Assembly (NCBI GenBank): GCA_030272155.1
Contig: CP126204.1
Location: forward strand, 2,161,501-2,225,500
DNA length: 64,000 nucleotides
Direction of reading: 5' to 3'
Source of the DNA: Tetradesmus obliquus
Taxonomy: Eukaryota > Chlorophyta > Chlorophyceae > Sphaeropleales > Scenedesmaceae
The notes beneath the pieces were generated by a model that had not been told where the DNA came from, ran no database searches, and worked only from the letters and a program-made list of their open reading frames with translations. How positions within the stretch are numbered: position 1 is the stretch's first letter; each line of letters starts with the position of its first letter. Of the stretch, positions 21,756 through 33,487 are shown piece by piece. The translations under genes were made by a program, and so were the position numbers.

Positions 21756-22742
21756 TCACACAGACAGTGCTGCAGCAGCCAGCTGTGCCTGAATTTCGCC
21801 CAGCTGCTGCTGCAGTGCTGCCACCACTGCTGCCATGTCGTGCTGTACCTGCTCAAGCTCAGACACACGCGCCTTGAGGGCAGACACGTCCCTCGAAGCC
21901 TCTGCAGCAGCAGCAGCAGCAGCAGGAATGTCATCAGCACCAGTGGCAACAGCAGCAGCAGTACATAAACTGCACCGGCGAAGCAACACTGTTGACCTGC
22001 GGCCGATTCCAGCAGGCACAGACTGCCAGCCATCAACCCACACCCAAACTACCGTACTGCTTACACGCGCCATGTCAGCGCGTGCATGGTTTGTTAACGG
22101 CTGATTGTTGTGCAGGTCCTCTGTTCTATGCCAGGAGTTGACAGCGGCAGCACAACTCTCTGTCGCTGAGGTACTGCTTGTCGCCCACATCACAAACCAG
22201 CAGCAGCTCACAGAGCAGCACGCTCACTCAGCAGCGCCAGCAGCAGCAGCAGCAGCAGCTCACTCACCCTCGGCAGCAGCCTCAACAGACTGCAGCTTGC
22301 GCTTGCCAGAGGAGCCGCAGGGGCTGCAAGGAGTGGCTCCACACCCTCCGCTGCTGCAGCCGCCGCCACAGGGTGTCGAGCCGCATCCGCCGCCACAGCC
22401 GCCGCCACACGGCGTTGAACCGCAGCCGCCAGAACCGCAGCTTGAACCGCAGCCAGAACCGCCGCAGCTGCTGCCAGAGCTCCTCCAGCGTTTCCACCAG
22501 TGGGATGCTGCAGCGTTAAGCGCTGTACCAGCATTTGTTGTTGTTGTATCGCTGCCGCTGCTGCCAGCAGCAGCAAGCGTGGTGGTAACGGGTGTGCCAG
22601 AGGCTGCGCCAGAGGCTGCTGATTCAGCAGTAGGTGCTGGCTCCTCTGCCAGGGAGCGGACAGGGTGGCCGCTGTTGCGGGCGCTTGCTGTCCAGCCGGA
22701 GGCCAGCAGCAGAAGGACCACGCATAGGATACAAGGCTTCAT
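21756..22742 (-). CDS. Secreted Gly/Cys-rich protein with coiled-coil C terminus, unknown function
   Basis: Not recognised as a named family. Two exons, 22742-22268 and 21901-21756, join in phase 1 to give 206 residues. The protein starts with a clear signal peptide (MKPCILCVVLLLLASGWTAS), then a Ser/Thr/Ala/Gly linker. A low-complexity block of CGS/CGG/STPC repeats follows (roughly residues 105-150, with STPCGGGC twice and ATPCSPCG once). The last 48 residues form an amphipathic helix with coiled-coil heptads (SALKARVSELEQVQ..). The acceptor of exon 2 is the end of a sense (CTG)n. A cell-wall, disulfide-crosslinked or metal-binding role is conceivable but not shown. The long proline-rich frame on the opposite strand is its antisense shadow. 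Confidence 0.72.
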
Positions 22743-24617
22743 TTTGAAGTCTCGCGGATTCTGAAGGTCCTGGTGGTGTCCAGCAGAGCTGACCTGCAGC
22801 AGCAGTAAACAGGAGCAGCAGGTCAGGCTAATTAGTCGAGAGACCGAGTACTGATACACGCAGGCGCAGCTGTTGCATCGTAATGTCTGTTTTGTTTGAT
22901 AGCTGGGAAACAGGCCATCAAGCAGCAGGTTCTCCTGCACAGTCCGGAGGACGACCCACTACCGACACCCCTAGCTGTCAACAAAAGATGCGGCGTTCTG
23001 GAGCGTCTCGACAGCTACGATATGGTAATACTGGTATGATGTGCGCGCAGGCTGGCGCTCATGCTGCACCGCAGATCACCACCATTCCGAGTGACACGCA
23101 CGAGCAGGCTCAGAAGCACACGCGTCCCCTGAATAAGCTTGTTGACGAAGACGTTAACGCAATGCGCGCTGAGCTGTATGCAAAAAAGCAGGTTACTCAA
23201 GCAATGCACAGCTCACCTTGGGCGACCAGCCCGGACGATCTTGCAAAATCCTTGATCAATGTGCAGCCAGGAGCCTACATAAATAAACGCTCATGGCAGT
23301 GAGCATGCTCTCATCAGCGCTACCACACGAAGCGGCTCAAACAGTGACACATGACCGAGTCAGACCGTCTGTTATTGCAGTAGCGTACCAGGTACCGCAT
23401 GGTCACGCGCTGTGGTTGGCGTGCTCCGCACTTGTTAGCAGCAGTAAATCACAATCGCCTTAGCGCCTTCTGCTGCTGCGACCAGCTGACAGTGTTACCT
23501 GACTAACCCAACTGCAGCCTGCACTCTGCAGGCATGCTGCAAGCCGCATGCAGCTGCAGGTGTAGCAGGCTTTCAGAGGTGCAGCTCGCACGTCAGTGCA
23601 CAGCAGTGTCTGAAAGCACGCTATACGTATAAAGTCGTCCTTTTACATCTAAGGAAGCACACATACTACGCAGTATTGGTGTTTACACCGATCGTGGCCA
23701 CCCAGGGGTTACACCCAGCCTTGTCTCACAGTGCCTCAGTGAGCCAGCCTGCCAGATTCTAGACAGATCTGTGCCGCGACAAGGCCTGGTCAATATGCAA
23801 AAGTTTCAACAAACTTTGATCCAACTTGAATAGATGTAGAACATTCAAGTGCCAGCAATCACCTCTTCAACGCGCACTCCAACATTGGCTTGTCAAACAA
23901 CAGCACGCAGATACAGAACACACACGTATGCACGGACCAGATAAGCTCATGTAGAGGATATAAGGATGACATGATATGACACAGGCTGCAAGCCCATGCA
24001 ATGCAGCACAAGAAGGAAGCCAACTCATATCACCACTGCAAGGCGAGTGATAACAGAAAGGACAAAGGATGTGTGCAATGAAAAGGTGCAGACCATGCAA
24101 GGGGATGCTGATCACTTTCTTGACAGCTGTAACACAGCCATACAGCTTTAGCTAGCTAGCAGTGCAAGTACAGCCGGTGTGGGCCTGCAGTCACACACAT
24201 GCAGCACTGCTGTCGGCCTGGCTCTCTTATTGAGAGGCAGTTGCGCCTGCCTGTCCTGTGCATGTGCTGCCTGAAAGTACAGAAAGATCAGACAGCATCT
24301 TCCAACCACACAGCACTATCTGCTGCATCAAACCTGCAACTCATGTACTCACAGCGCAAGGCTTGCACACCAACACCTGCCATTGGTAGCCAGGGACACT
24401 TGCACTCTCTGCACTTTGATAGTCATGCCACATCTAAATACTATGCCAAGCCAAACTCCTGGCACTATCTCCTTGTGATGCCTGTAGGTCTGGCCTACTA
24501 GTAATCGTATCCCTTGATCACAACAAACCAACCCGGCAGTCATCGACCGCAATACGTGGTGCCCTAATGGAGCACAAATACGCAGCAGCAGCAGCAGCAG
24601 CAGGCATGCCGGTGCCT
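22743..24617. other. Intergenic region with no supported gene
   Basis: Upstream of the Gly/Cys-rich gene and downstream of the Cys-rich (-) paralog. Only short frames without motifs; no repeats stand out. It should hold the promoter of the former and the 3' end of the latter. Confidence 0.5.
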
Positions 24618-27243
24618 CTACTCCGTCTTATAAGCTGCAGCATCGGCAAGTGACGTCCCATCTGCAGTCACCGGCGACTGTGCCGGATCTGGGCTGACAA
24701 AGAAGCTCCGCACACCGAGCATCATCTCACCCGTCCGCAGCGTAAAACCCTTGCCAGGCACGTATATGAAACCCCAGCAGCTGGCGTCTGCCACGCACGA
24801 CTTGTGGCAAGATCCTTCTGAGTTGCACACACGAAGCACATCCCACTCTGCCACTGTCCGATCCTCTTCAACCAGCATAGGGTTTGGTGATGTGCCAATC
24901 CACCCATCAGCGGCCAGCTGTTGCCAATCTGTCATGTCACAGATTGCAAACACCCCGGAAGCCATGGTCTTCGCCTTCACAGCATTCTGAGATGACCCCG
25001 TGCCAGTCGCAGTACCGACAGCTGTGCGATTGCCGGCTTTGGTGTCTGTATACACTGCGCCGACGCCGTCACTGCTGCTCTGAGTTGCATTCACGCTGGC
25101 GGATTTCACGCTGGCAGCAGCAATCATCTCGCTTGGCGGCAGCTTGTAGTACAACCGGGGCTTTGTATCATCTGGCACACTCGCCACCATTGCCATGGGC
25201 CGCGCCGGCGGCAAAATTGCATGCCTGCAGCTGGCGGGTCCGTACTCACTCTCCCTGTAAAACTCTGCAATGCAGCACTTATCCGCTGGGCATGCTGTAA
25301 TGCACGCGGCCGTGTCACTCGCTGCACTCGGCACATCAACAAACACCTTGTCGGAAAGCCCCAGAGTGTGACCTGCAGGACTGGCAGCCTGGGAGTAGCG
25401 CGGTACGCAGAGGTATGGGGAAGTCATGCTTGTCCAGAAAGTGATGCCTGGAGATACAAAGGTATCACCGATGTAATGGTTGAAGGCCGACTTGGGGCAG
25501 GACTTGCAGGTTCGGCCATCACCAAAGACAGCAGAGCCAGGCTGGTAGGTGTTGTAGGGGCATGCGGCGCAGCTGCCGGGCGCGCCTCCTGCGCCGGCCT
25601 TGCACACTGCAGGCAGCAGATAACAGCACACATGTTACAAAAGAAAAAATTGGCGTGGCAGGTGAGCATAGTATGGAAGACACGTGCATTTTCTGCTCCA
25701 TACATTGGAAGACAACAAGGGCGGCAAAGCAGCAAACTACGGCATCTGGACTGCATTTTGATCATCACCTCCGGCCGTCATATTGTTTAAACTGTAACAT
25801 CTGCTAAAAAAAGTGACAAAATCAAACTCACCATTGCAGCTGGTTGAGCCCTCCTCAGAGGTTGACTCAAATCCAAGGCACTGCTGGCACACTGGATTTG
25901 CCGTCTCATTCACACTGCTGTCTTCGCCTGGCGAAAACATGCCCACAGGGCAGGGCCTCGCATTCATTGCAGCACTAGGCTGGGGAGGATCCCATGCATT
26001 GCTGGTGGATGCAGCGGAGTAGACGCCCTGGCCAGGCTTCACTTTGCAGCTGTTGAGGGAGCTTTGGTAGGAGCCGTCACCAGGAATATACTCTGTGTAG
26101 CGGCCCTCTGGGCACTGCTCGCAGGGGCTGCACACAACAGAAACAACCAGAGCAGCGCAGCAGGCACAGCGGTTGTCAGGTTGTCAAGCTGGTCAGATGA
26201 CGCGTTTTGTATGTACACAGCATAAGCGGCAGCTGCACACTGCAGCGTCGAGCTGTCATCACGCAGAATATGCGGCACAAAAGAATGTGAGGAGGGAGAG
26301 ACAATAACAGAGTACAGCAAGCCACAGAGCAGCAGAGCTGTAGATCTAAGGTGGCTAGCAAAGTCTGCCAGAGCAGCTGCCCATAAGAGGTATATTACAC
26401 TGGGGCTGCGTCAACGTCAAAAATTTTGACGCAAATTTTTTTGAGTAATTTAGGCTGCAAAACCAACATAAAATAAAAGCGTATATACATACGATTTTGT
26501 TTGAGCGTTAAACGCAATTAATCGGCTTGGAATCGGTGAAGTTCTGAGGTGTTGCTTTCGAATCCCAAAACGCAGCTGAAACAGGTGTTGCCAAAACGAC
26601 TTTTTGCTGCGTTTATCAACATAGGCGTGAACGCGTCCCTCCGCGCAATCGAGTTAAACTTTTAAGTTTATAAACGTTAAATTTGGTGAGTTTTGGCTGG
26701 TCGATCCGTTCATGGGCTGTGTGAAGACCACGTGTGCAGTGCTGCGATCGACAGCAAACGGGCGGTAGAAGCTGCAGACTGCCGCGTAACACGAAACGCA
26801 ACCGTAAAATGTTTCATTATATCAAAAATTTTAGGTTTGCATGCCTGGATGTCGTTTACGCTGCAACATCGCATCCCAGTGTAATAGACTTTGGCCGCGC
26901 GTATATCGATAACGCAGCCCCAGTTTAGTATACCTCTAAGCAACTGCACCGCAACATGCAATGCAGTACAAACCCTAGAATTGTCAGTTGAACTCACGAC
27001 ATGGAGCCTTTCTCCGCCCAGAAGCCATCAGGGCACTGGTTAGCGCCCTCCGAGGTGTAGCCAAACCCTGCAGGGTTGGTGCAGTCCGAGAAGGCAGTGG
27101 ATCCTGGCTCGCTCTTCAAGTTCTTGGTGCAGGACTTGCAGGGCGACATTGTAAGGCCAAATGTCTCCTTGGCAACACCGTAGCTGCAGAGTTGGCAAGA
27201 GTTTATGGTTGGCAACGCGAGGCAGCAAGGCAGTGGCAGCGGA

Positions 27244-27300
<57 letters not shown>

Positions 27301-30300
27301 GTGAGCGTGAGTGAGTGAGTATTGCAGTTTTGTCCTGCATGAGCGCACGTTCAGATGGTCATGCTCAGGTGAGCTACACAGCACGCAGATTCAGGGAATG
27401 CATCCACAATGCCCAGGCAGCAGCAATGTTGCAGGTACGGGTGTGGCCGCAGACACAACTTCAGAACAAGCACTTTGCTCCTCATCAGCAGCTTTCATCC
27501 TCACGTGTTTGCTGGGCAAGGGATGATGGCCCGCATCTTTGTGAAGTCCACAATGTCAAAAGTGAGGCCCCAGCCCGGCAGGATGTCTGTAGAGCAGCAG
27601 CAGCAGCAGCAGCAGCAGGAAGTGGCGGAGGGAGCGTCAGACAGGAGGCAGCAGCAGAACAGGCGCTGGTGATCAACACACACGATGGTCAGGGTTCCAG
27701 CATAAGCCCACAGCCGCATCTGCTTCTGGCGTACATGCTTTCATTGCAGTGTCGGGGTTGTGCAGGCGGCACCACTTGGCAGCAAGATCCATCTGTTTGT
27801 TGTCAACGCATGCAACAATTACACAGCTGAGCTCCCATGCACGCAAGGCCCTGGCAGCTGTACAGTGCAGCTATGCCTGCGAAGCAATCTCTCTGTCAAC
27901 AGCACGCCACTCACAGCACGAGAACGGCGACGAGGCCACCAGCCCGAAGTATGGATCCGAGTTTGCAGGGTCCTGCTGCAAGCTCTCCAAATCAGTGCGC
28001 TCATCCTGTGCCGTTGGCCTGCTCAGGACGCCTTCTCCACATGCAGTACACCCCTTCCTGCCGTCAGTGTCAATCACTACCGAAGGAGCCACCCAATTGG
28101 CTCTGTAGAAGCCGATTGCAGGAGCGATGCCGTCTGCGCTGATGTTGTTGGGGCACTTAGCAAGCTGGCCGGTGGTGCCGCCGTCAGCGGATTGGATGTA
28201 GTAGCCGGGAGGGACCAGGCTGTGTGGCAGAGCAAAGGGAGGAGGCAAAGGAAGGAAGGACAAACAGGGTCCAGTGGAGCCAGAAATGAGTGAGACACAC
28301 AACATCGGCCTCTTGCTGTTGCTGCACACTAAGAGGACTGCAGAAATCCACAGCTGTGCCAGTCATGCTGCTGCTGCCGCTGCTGGAGCAGAGCTGTAGT
28401 AGCATGGCACTGCTGTGCCTGCAAACGCTGCTCACGCTGCTGCAGCTGCTGCAGCAACCTAAACAAACTACCACCAGGCGGCCGCTCACCAATCGTCCAC
28501 GCTTTCAGACCCTGTCTGCTTAGTTAGCGTGCCGAGAGGGCAGCGCCTGCAGCCATAAATGGACTCCTTGCCATCGAAATAGAAGCCCAGGGGGCAGGCC
28601 TCAGTTGTATCTCCAGCCACCACCCCCTGTGCTGCCAATGCGCCGTTGCCGGCGCTGTCTGAGTCTGCACCAGGTGCGAGACTGGACACCTTGCGGCCAG
28701 GCAGCAGCACTGCAGCAGCAGCAAAGGATGCAGCACACACACGTAACAGTCAGGGCCGGCAGTTGTAGATGGTGCTGGGTGTGCCTGAACATGCATGTTG
28801 ATGCTGCAACACAGCAGCAGCGGCAAGCATGGCAAGCATTGCAGCGCAATCTAGCCCACCGCTGCACTTGGGTGTGCCTGAACATGCATGTTGTTGCTGC
28901 AAGACAGCAGCAGCACAGCAGCAGCAAGCTTGGCAATCGTTGAAGTGAAGCCGCCTCACCGCTGCACTTGTCGCGGCTGCCAGTGGATGTCTTCTCCGTG
29001 GTCCAGCCCTCAGGGCATGACGGGCAGGAGATGCCGGCTGCATCTGTGGTATTGACATAGCCCTCGCGGTAGAGGCCCTTGGGGCAGTCCCGCACCACGT
29101 TCAGCTCCCAGAAGCGACCAGGAGGCACCACTGCAGCAGCAGCAGCAGATGATGATGATGATGCATGGTACAGGGGTGAGTTGATGCGCTGGGAGCGGAA
29201 GCTGGACCAATCAGGCATCCTGCAGCACTGTTACTTTGGTGCTATAGTTATGGCACTGCTGCATTGTGGAAGGGCACGGCCGGCTGGAGAGACAGCACCA
29301 GTGAACACATGCATGGTGGGCAGCACGCAGGCCTGCTACTGTCCTGGCTGCTGCAAAATGCGTTGACAAGCTGCATCTTCCACACCAACAAAATCCATGT
29401 GTGCATGCGCACGCCCTGCTGCTGCTGCTGCTGCTGCTGCTCTGTTCCGCAACCAGAAACCAGTGCTTGCTCTTCACACGGATGCAGCCTCCCTGCTCCA
29501 TCACTGCAGACTTCATCCTTGCTGCGTCCGTGCACCGACTGCTGCTGCTGCTGCTGCTGCTGTGTCAACCAAGCATCACTTGCTCGCTAGCATAACTTCA
29601 CTCACTGCAGACTTCGTCTTTGCTGCGCCTCACGCCGCCCTCTTCTTTAAACCCCGGCCTCTCCACTAGGCCAGATTGGCAGGGCAAACATGTCTTGAGC
29701 CGGTTCAGCTGAGGGCTGTAAGTGGAGGCTGGGCACTCTACTGCTGCTGCGCCGGGTGTTGGCGGCAGCACAAACCCAGCAGAAGCAACTGCAATGGCAG
29801 AGCAGTGTATATCATTGTGATGATAAAGAGACAGGCGGAACAGAGCAGAGGACGGGGTCAGCAGCGCCGCATGCACAGACAGCACTGCTGCAGATGATGC
29901 TGAGGAAGTGAAGAAGGTGCTGCACTTCGCTGCTGCATTGTGTGCTGCCACTGCTGCTGCACACGCACAGGGGTGACGACTTGCAGACAATGCCCACAAC
30001 AAGCCACTATTGCTGCATGCTGCCGGGTATCAAGATGAAGCTGCAGGCAGTGAGCACTGGCCCGATTGGGCCATACTACGCCCCATGGAGTGAGTTCAGC
30101 AGGCTGCTTGCTGCCACATCAGCTGTTGCTGCTGGATGCCTGGCTGGTGACCCACACACGCCTCACGTCATGATCAGCTCCTGCTGCTGCTGCTGCTACT
30201 GCTGCTACTGCATCAGGACCATCGCCTGGACCAGGTGAGCAGCAGCAGCTGCTGCTGCTGCTTGTAAAGAGGCAACGTAGAGGAGCTGCAGGAAAGTCAA

Positions 30301-31032
30301 AACCAACACACGCCTGCCGCAACATACCGCAGTCATTGACACGCGTGGAGCGCCTGCCTTTGGTGGTGAGGCCGCTGCTGCCTGCAGGGTTACAACCCCT
30401 GCTGGCTCCGCCAATGTTGTCATTTGCGCTTCTGGCCTTAGGGTTTCCTCCAGGGCACCACCTGCCAATGGGGCAGTCGGAGCAGATGCCGCTGCTGCTG
30501 CCGCCGCCGCTGTCTGTGCTGTTGAGGAAAGTGCCTTGCGGGCACACTGTAGGGGAAAGCAGCAGGGGCATGTGCAAGTAAAGAGCCTATGGGTGACATT
30601 ATATGGGTGAAGGCTTGCAGGATATGGTTGAACAAGCGGCGTAGTGGCAGGAGATACAACACTGCATATGTGTGCTGTTGCAATTGCAGGCATTGTGATG
30701 CTGCTGCTGCTGTTCAGCTGCACAGGTGACAGCAGCACGACTGACAGCAGCAGCTGCAGAAGCTGCACCAACAGCAGCTCACCGCACTGCACGATGGACT
30801 TTCCATCACTGCCCTTTACTGGAACAAAGCTTCGCTGGCATCGCAAGCACACATAGGTTTCTCTGCTGTTCAGTATCCTCGTGGTGCAGCGGCGCGCCAT
30901 GCAGCCTGGGATCTGTGCAGGGCAGCTGACTCCCGATTGCAGAAGCTCTCGAGCATGACTGGCAACAACTAGTGGCAGCAACAGCAGCAGGAGCAGGCCT
31001 CCATGCAGCTTGCCTACAGCTGCCACAGCCAT
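24618..31032 (-). CDS. Large secreted Cys-rich protein with ephrin-receptor-like (GCC2/GCC3-type) repeats, paralog 1
   Basis: Secreted or surface protein of 966 residues. Ten exons: 31032-30783, 30546-30328, 29788-29606, 29130-28960, 28709-28490, 28219-27915, 27586-27505, 27183-26998, 26127-25832, 25606-24618; all phases close. It starts with a signal peptide ([20 protein letters not shown]), then SGVSCPAQIPGCMARRCTTR. Repeated CxxCPxGxYxP modules follow (for example CPIGRWCPGGNPKAR, CPKGLYREGY, CPLGFYFDG, PCEQCPEGRYTEY), typical of Ephrin_rec_like/GCC2_GCC3 domains. The C-terminal 330-residue exon has CxTACPADKCCIAEF and CVADASCWGFIYVPGKGF, which look PAN/apple-like. Role unknown; cell wall or adhesion is inference. 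It is colinear with the gene at 33057 but has nine introns against five. Intron 8 carries a MITE, and shadows of exons 3 and 4 lie in its introns. Confidence 0.85.
26387..26936. mobile_element. MITE-like DNA transposon remnant with TAA target-site duplication
   Basis: 550-bp AT-rich island in an otherwise GC-rich region, inside intron 8 of the Cys-rich (-) gene. Its ends are inverted repeats of about 25 bp (GAGGTATATTACACTGGGGC against GAGGTATACTAAACTGGGGC, then TGCGT in both; two mismatches), flanked by TAA at 26384-26386 and 26937-26939. A 3-bp TAA/TWA duplication is typical of PIF/Harbinger elements. No transposase ORF, so non-autonomous. Confidence 0.8.
28840..28885 (-). repeat. Shadow of Cys-rich (-) exon 4 donor end
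   Basis: Sense AAGTGCAGCG/GTGGGC repeats the true donor end AAGTGCAGCG/GTGAGG at 28960. It lies within a roughly 100-bp tandem intron duplication containing TGTGCCTGAACATGCATGTT (near 28779 and 28873). Confidence 0.7.
29500..29540 (-). repeat. Shadow of Cys-rich (-) exon 3 donor end
   Basis: Sense SKDEVCSDG repeats the exon 3 end SKDEVCSE at 29606-29630, followed by a decayed donor (GTGATG in place of GTGAGT). Confidence 0.7.
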
Positions 31033-33056
31033 ACTCCTGCTCCTGCTGCTGTGGTTGCAGCAGGGACTCCCGCGAAGCTGGTCAGAGTGAAAGAAGCTTA
31101 AAGTTCGTGTAGGTAAAAGCGAAAGTTAAGCACTGGTTCCTCAGTTAGAGATGTGCGTAAGCCCGGGCCGGTGAACAACACAGTGAAGGCTTAGAACGGC
31201 CAGCTCGAGAGCTGTATGCAGGTTAATTCACACCAACGGACTAGTCTGTGCACGATGCAGCAGGGACTCGCTGAGCAGGAGCAGGGCGGAAAAATGTTCG
31301 TGGTGGTCGCCTGGTTCGCAGGAACGACTATTGCGGACCTTGCATATCAACAGCGACATGCAGCACAAAGCTTTTCTGAAATGTTTGTTTTTACATTGTT
31401 TAGCTTATGTTTGGCTGAAGTCAAGTCAAGCCGCCCGGTTGCGTGACGCCTTGGTGGCCTTGCTGCCAAGCTGCCTGAGCTACCTCGACATAGTGACTGA
31501 GCACCAGCTGCCGCATTTCATCGTGTGGTGGGTATGTGAACGCATGTAAGCAAGCAAACAAACATCGCAGCCGTGCATTCCCTGAAAGACACATCACGAG
31601 CAACTGGTGACATCAGTCCCTGCTGCCACATTCCCTGCTGCCACGGCTGGCTAGTGGTTTGGTGAGCCACCTGTGATCTCCACCGGCATCAAAATGTTGA
31701 AAGAATAAGCAAAATGCGGCTTTGAGGGGATGCAGACACTGCGATCTTTGTTACAACTCGGCTGTAGTAAACAAGCAGTACATTTTTCTCACAATTTTAT
31801 GGCAGACAAGCACACACATCACATTGAACGCGTGCAGCACAATCTCCAAACCCATTCTCTATATATCTTAAAATAGCCCAGAGATTACCTGTTCAAAAAG
31901 CCCAGTAAAAGGGCGAATGTAGACAGCCGCTGAATAAATTTATTGTTTCCGAACTTGGCTGTCTGTCTCTCTACTCATTAACGCTGACCCCAAAGCAGTG
32001 AAGAATAATGCTGGCAAGAATTTCAGCAAGGAACATCCTGCCTGCAGGATTTGTCTGCTTCGCCACAGGCATGTGGGCAAGGTGGTGCCCAGTGGGCGAC
32101 TAGGGCCCCTATTGGTTGATGCCAACCCGGTTGGCAACGTTGGCAACGTTGCCCGGGCCCATGCATCGCTCAGCAAATACATACCATTGTTACATTGTGC
32201 AAGCTCGTGGTATATGTGATTTAAATTGCAGCAAGTTTGTGATGCAGGCTTGGTTAGGCTTTATAAATTGGCCACATTGTGGCAGCGGCCTGCTGCAGCA
32301 GTGGCAGCAAGCGTGCTGCAGCTGCAGGACAAGCTCATGTTTTCACATATTCTGTGCGTGCAATTGAAGAAGAATGCGCGTGCTGCAACGTTTGACACTT
32401 TGTTTTTTCAACAAGTGCTGCCTTGCCGTAACCAATGGAGTTATCGCCGGAGATGACTGCACAACCCGGGTGCATGCAGCCGTACTGCAGCGAGCGCCCT
32501 ACCCTACCATTGACCAATTATGAACATAATACCAGCGGTGACGCCTTTCACTTGATGCAACAGTACATCAGCTTGCAATGTGGCTTTTTTTACCATGTTC
32601 AACGGGCCGTGCGGTGCGGGCTGGCGAGTCAAGGGTGCCGCACTGCTCGGAGGATGATCGCCTGCAGAGCGTCAGGGCGGACATGGCCTTCCAACGCCCA
32701 CGTAGACAATGCCGCGCGTAGACAAAATGTCAGATCAATACTAAAATATTCACAAAAGAAACGCAGTGGCTGCATGGTCAGGTCGCCCAGGTCCGCCCTC
32801 TACGGCACCAGGCGGGAGGTTTGTACATGATCGGAGGGACCGCCACGGCGCTCAATCCGACCACACCCGGGGATCTACAGGCTATATAAGCGCTTGCGAA
32901 GCGTGCAACAGTAGCAACGGTGATCAGCCAACACTCTGCACACTGAAGATACCACTTATATCGCACCCCCGCAGAGAGCTGCTTACGCTGCTCGCTTCTA
33001 CGCTACAACTCATACGCACATACTAACTGCTACACCGAAACTCGCAGTTGATCGAG
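31033..33056. promoter_or_regulatory. 2-kb bidirectional promoter region of the head-to-head Cys-rich pair
   Basis: No coding sequence supported. AT-richer than the flanks, especially 31690-31960. A TATA-like TATATAAG lies at about 32882-32889, some 170 bp before the + gene's ATG. No equally clear box was seen for the - gene. A GGTTGGCAACGTTGGCAACG direct/inverted motif sits at 32129-32153. Confidence 0.5.
32882..32889 (+). promoter_or_regulatory. TATA-box-like element for Cys-rich (+) gene
   Basis: TATATAAG in GGCTATATAAGCGC, about 170 bp upstream of the start codon at 33057. This distance allows a 5' UTR of about 140 bp. Confidence 0.6.
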
Positions 33057-33449
33057 ATGGTTGCAGCTCGCCACGTGCTTGCTGCTGTGCTGGTAGCACT
33101 TGCTGCCAGCAGCGCCTTCGCAGCTGCCCCTGCAAGCCGCAATGGCCGCATGCTGCTGCAGTCCGGCGTCAGCTGCCCTGCCCAAATTCCCGGCTGCACT
33201 GCCAGGCGTTGCACAACCCGTATCATGAGCTCTGTTGAGACCTACGTCTGCCTGCGTTGCCGTGCGGGCTATGTTCCAGTGAAGGGCAGTGATGGCAAGT
33301 CCGTCGTGCAGTGCGGTGAGTGCAGGCCTTACTGCTGCCTGGTTCTGTCAGAATCTGTTGCTTGCATGATTCTCTTGCCTTTATTCCTGCAGCAACCAGC
33401 ACACCAGCCTTCTCAGCCTTACTGCCTTGTACTAACTGTCCCTGCTGCC

Positions 33450-33487
<38 letters not shown>

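Noticed and set aside
22105-22764. 219-codon proline-rich frame on the + strand
   Set aside because: Antisense of the Gly/Cys-rich gene; the - strand frame has a signal peptide and matching splice phases, this one has neither.
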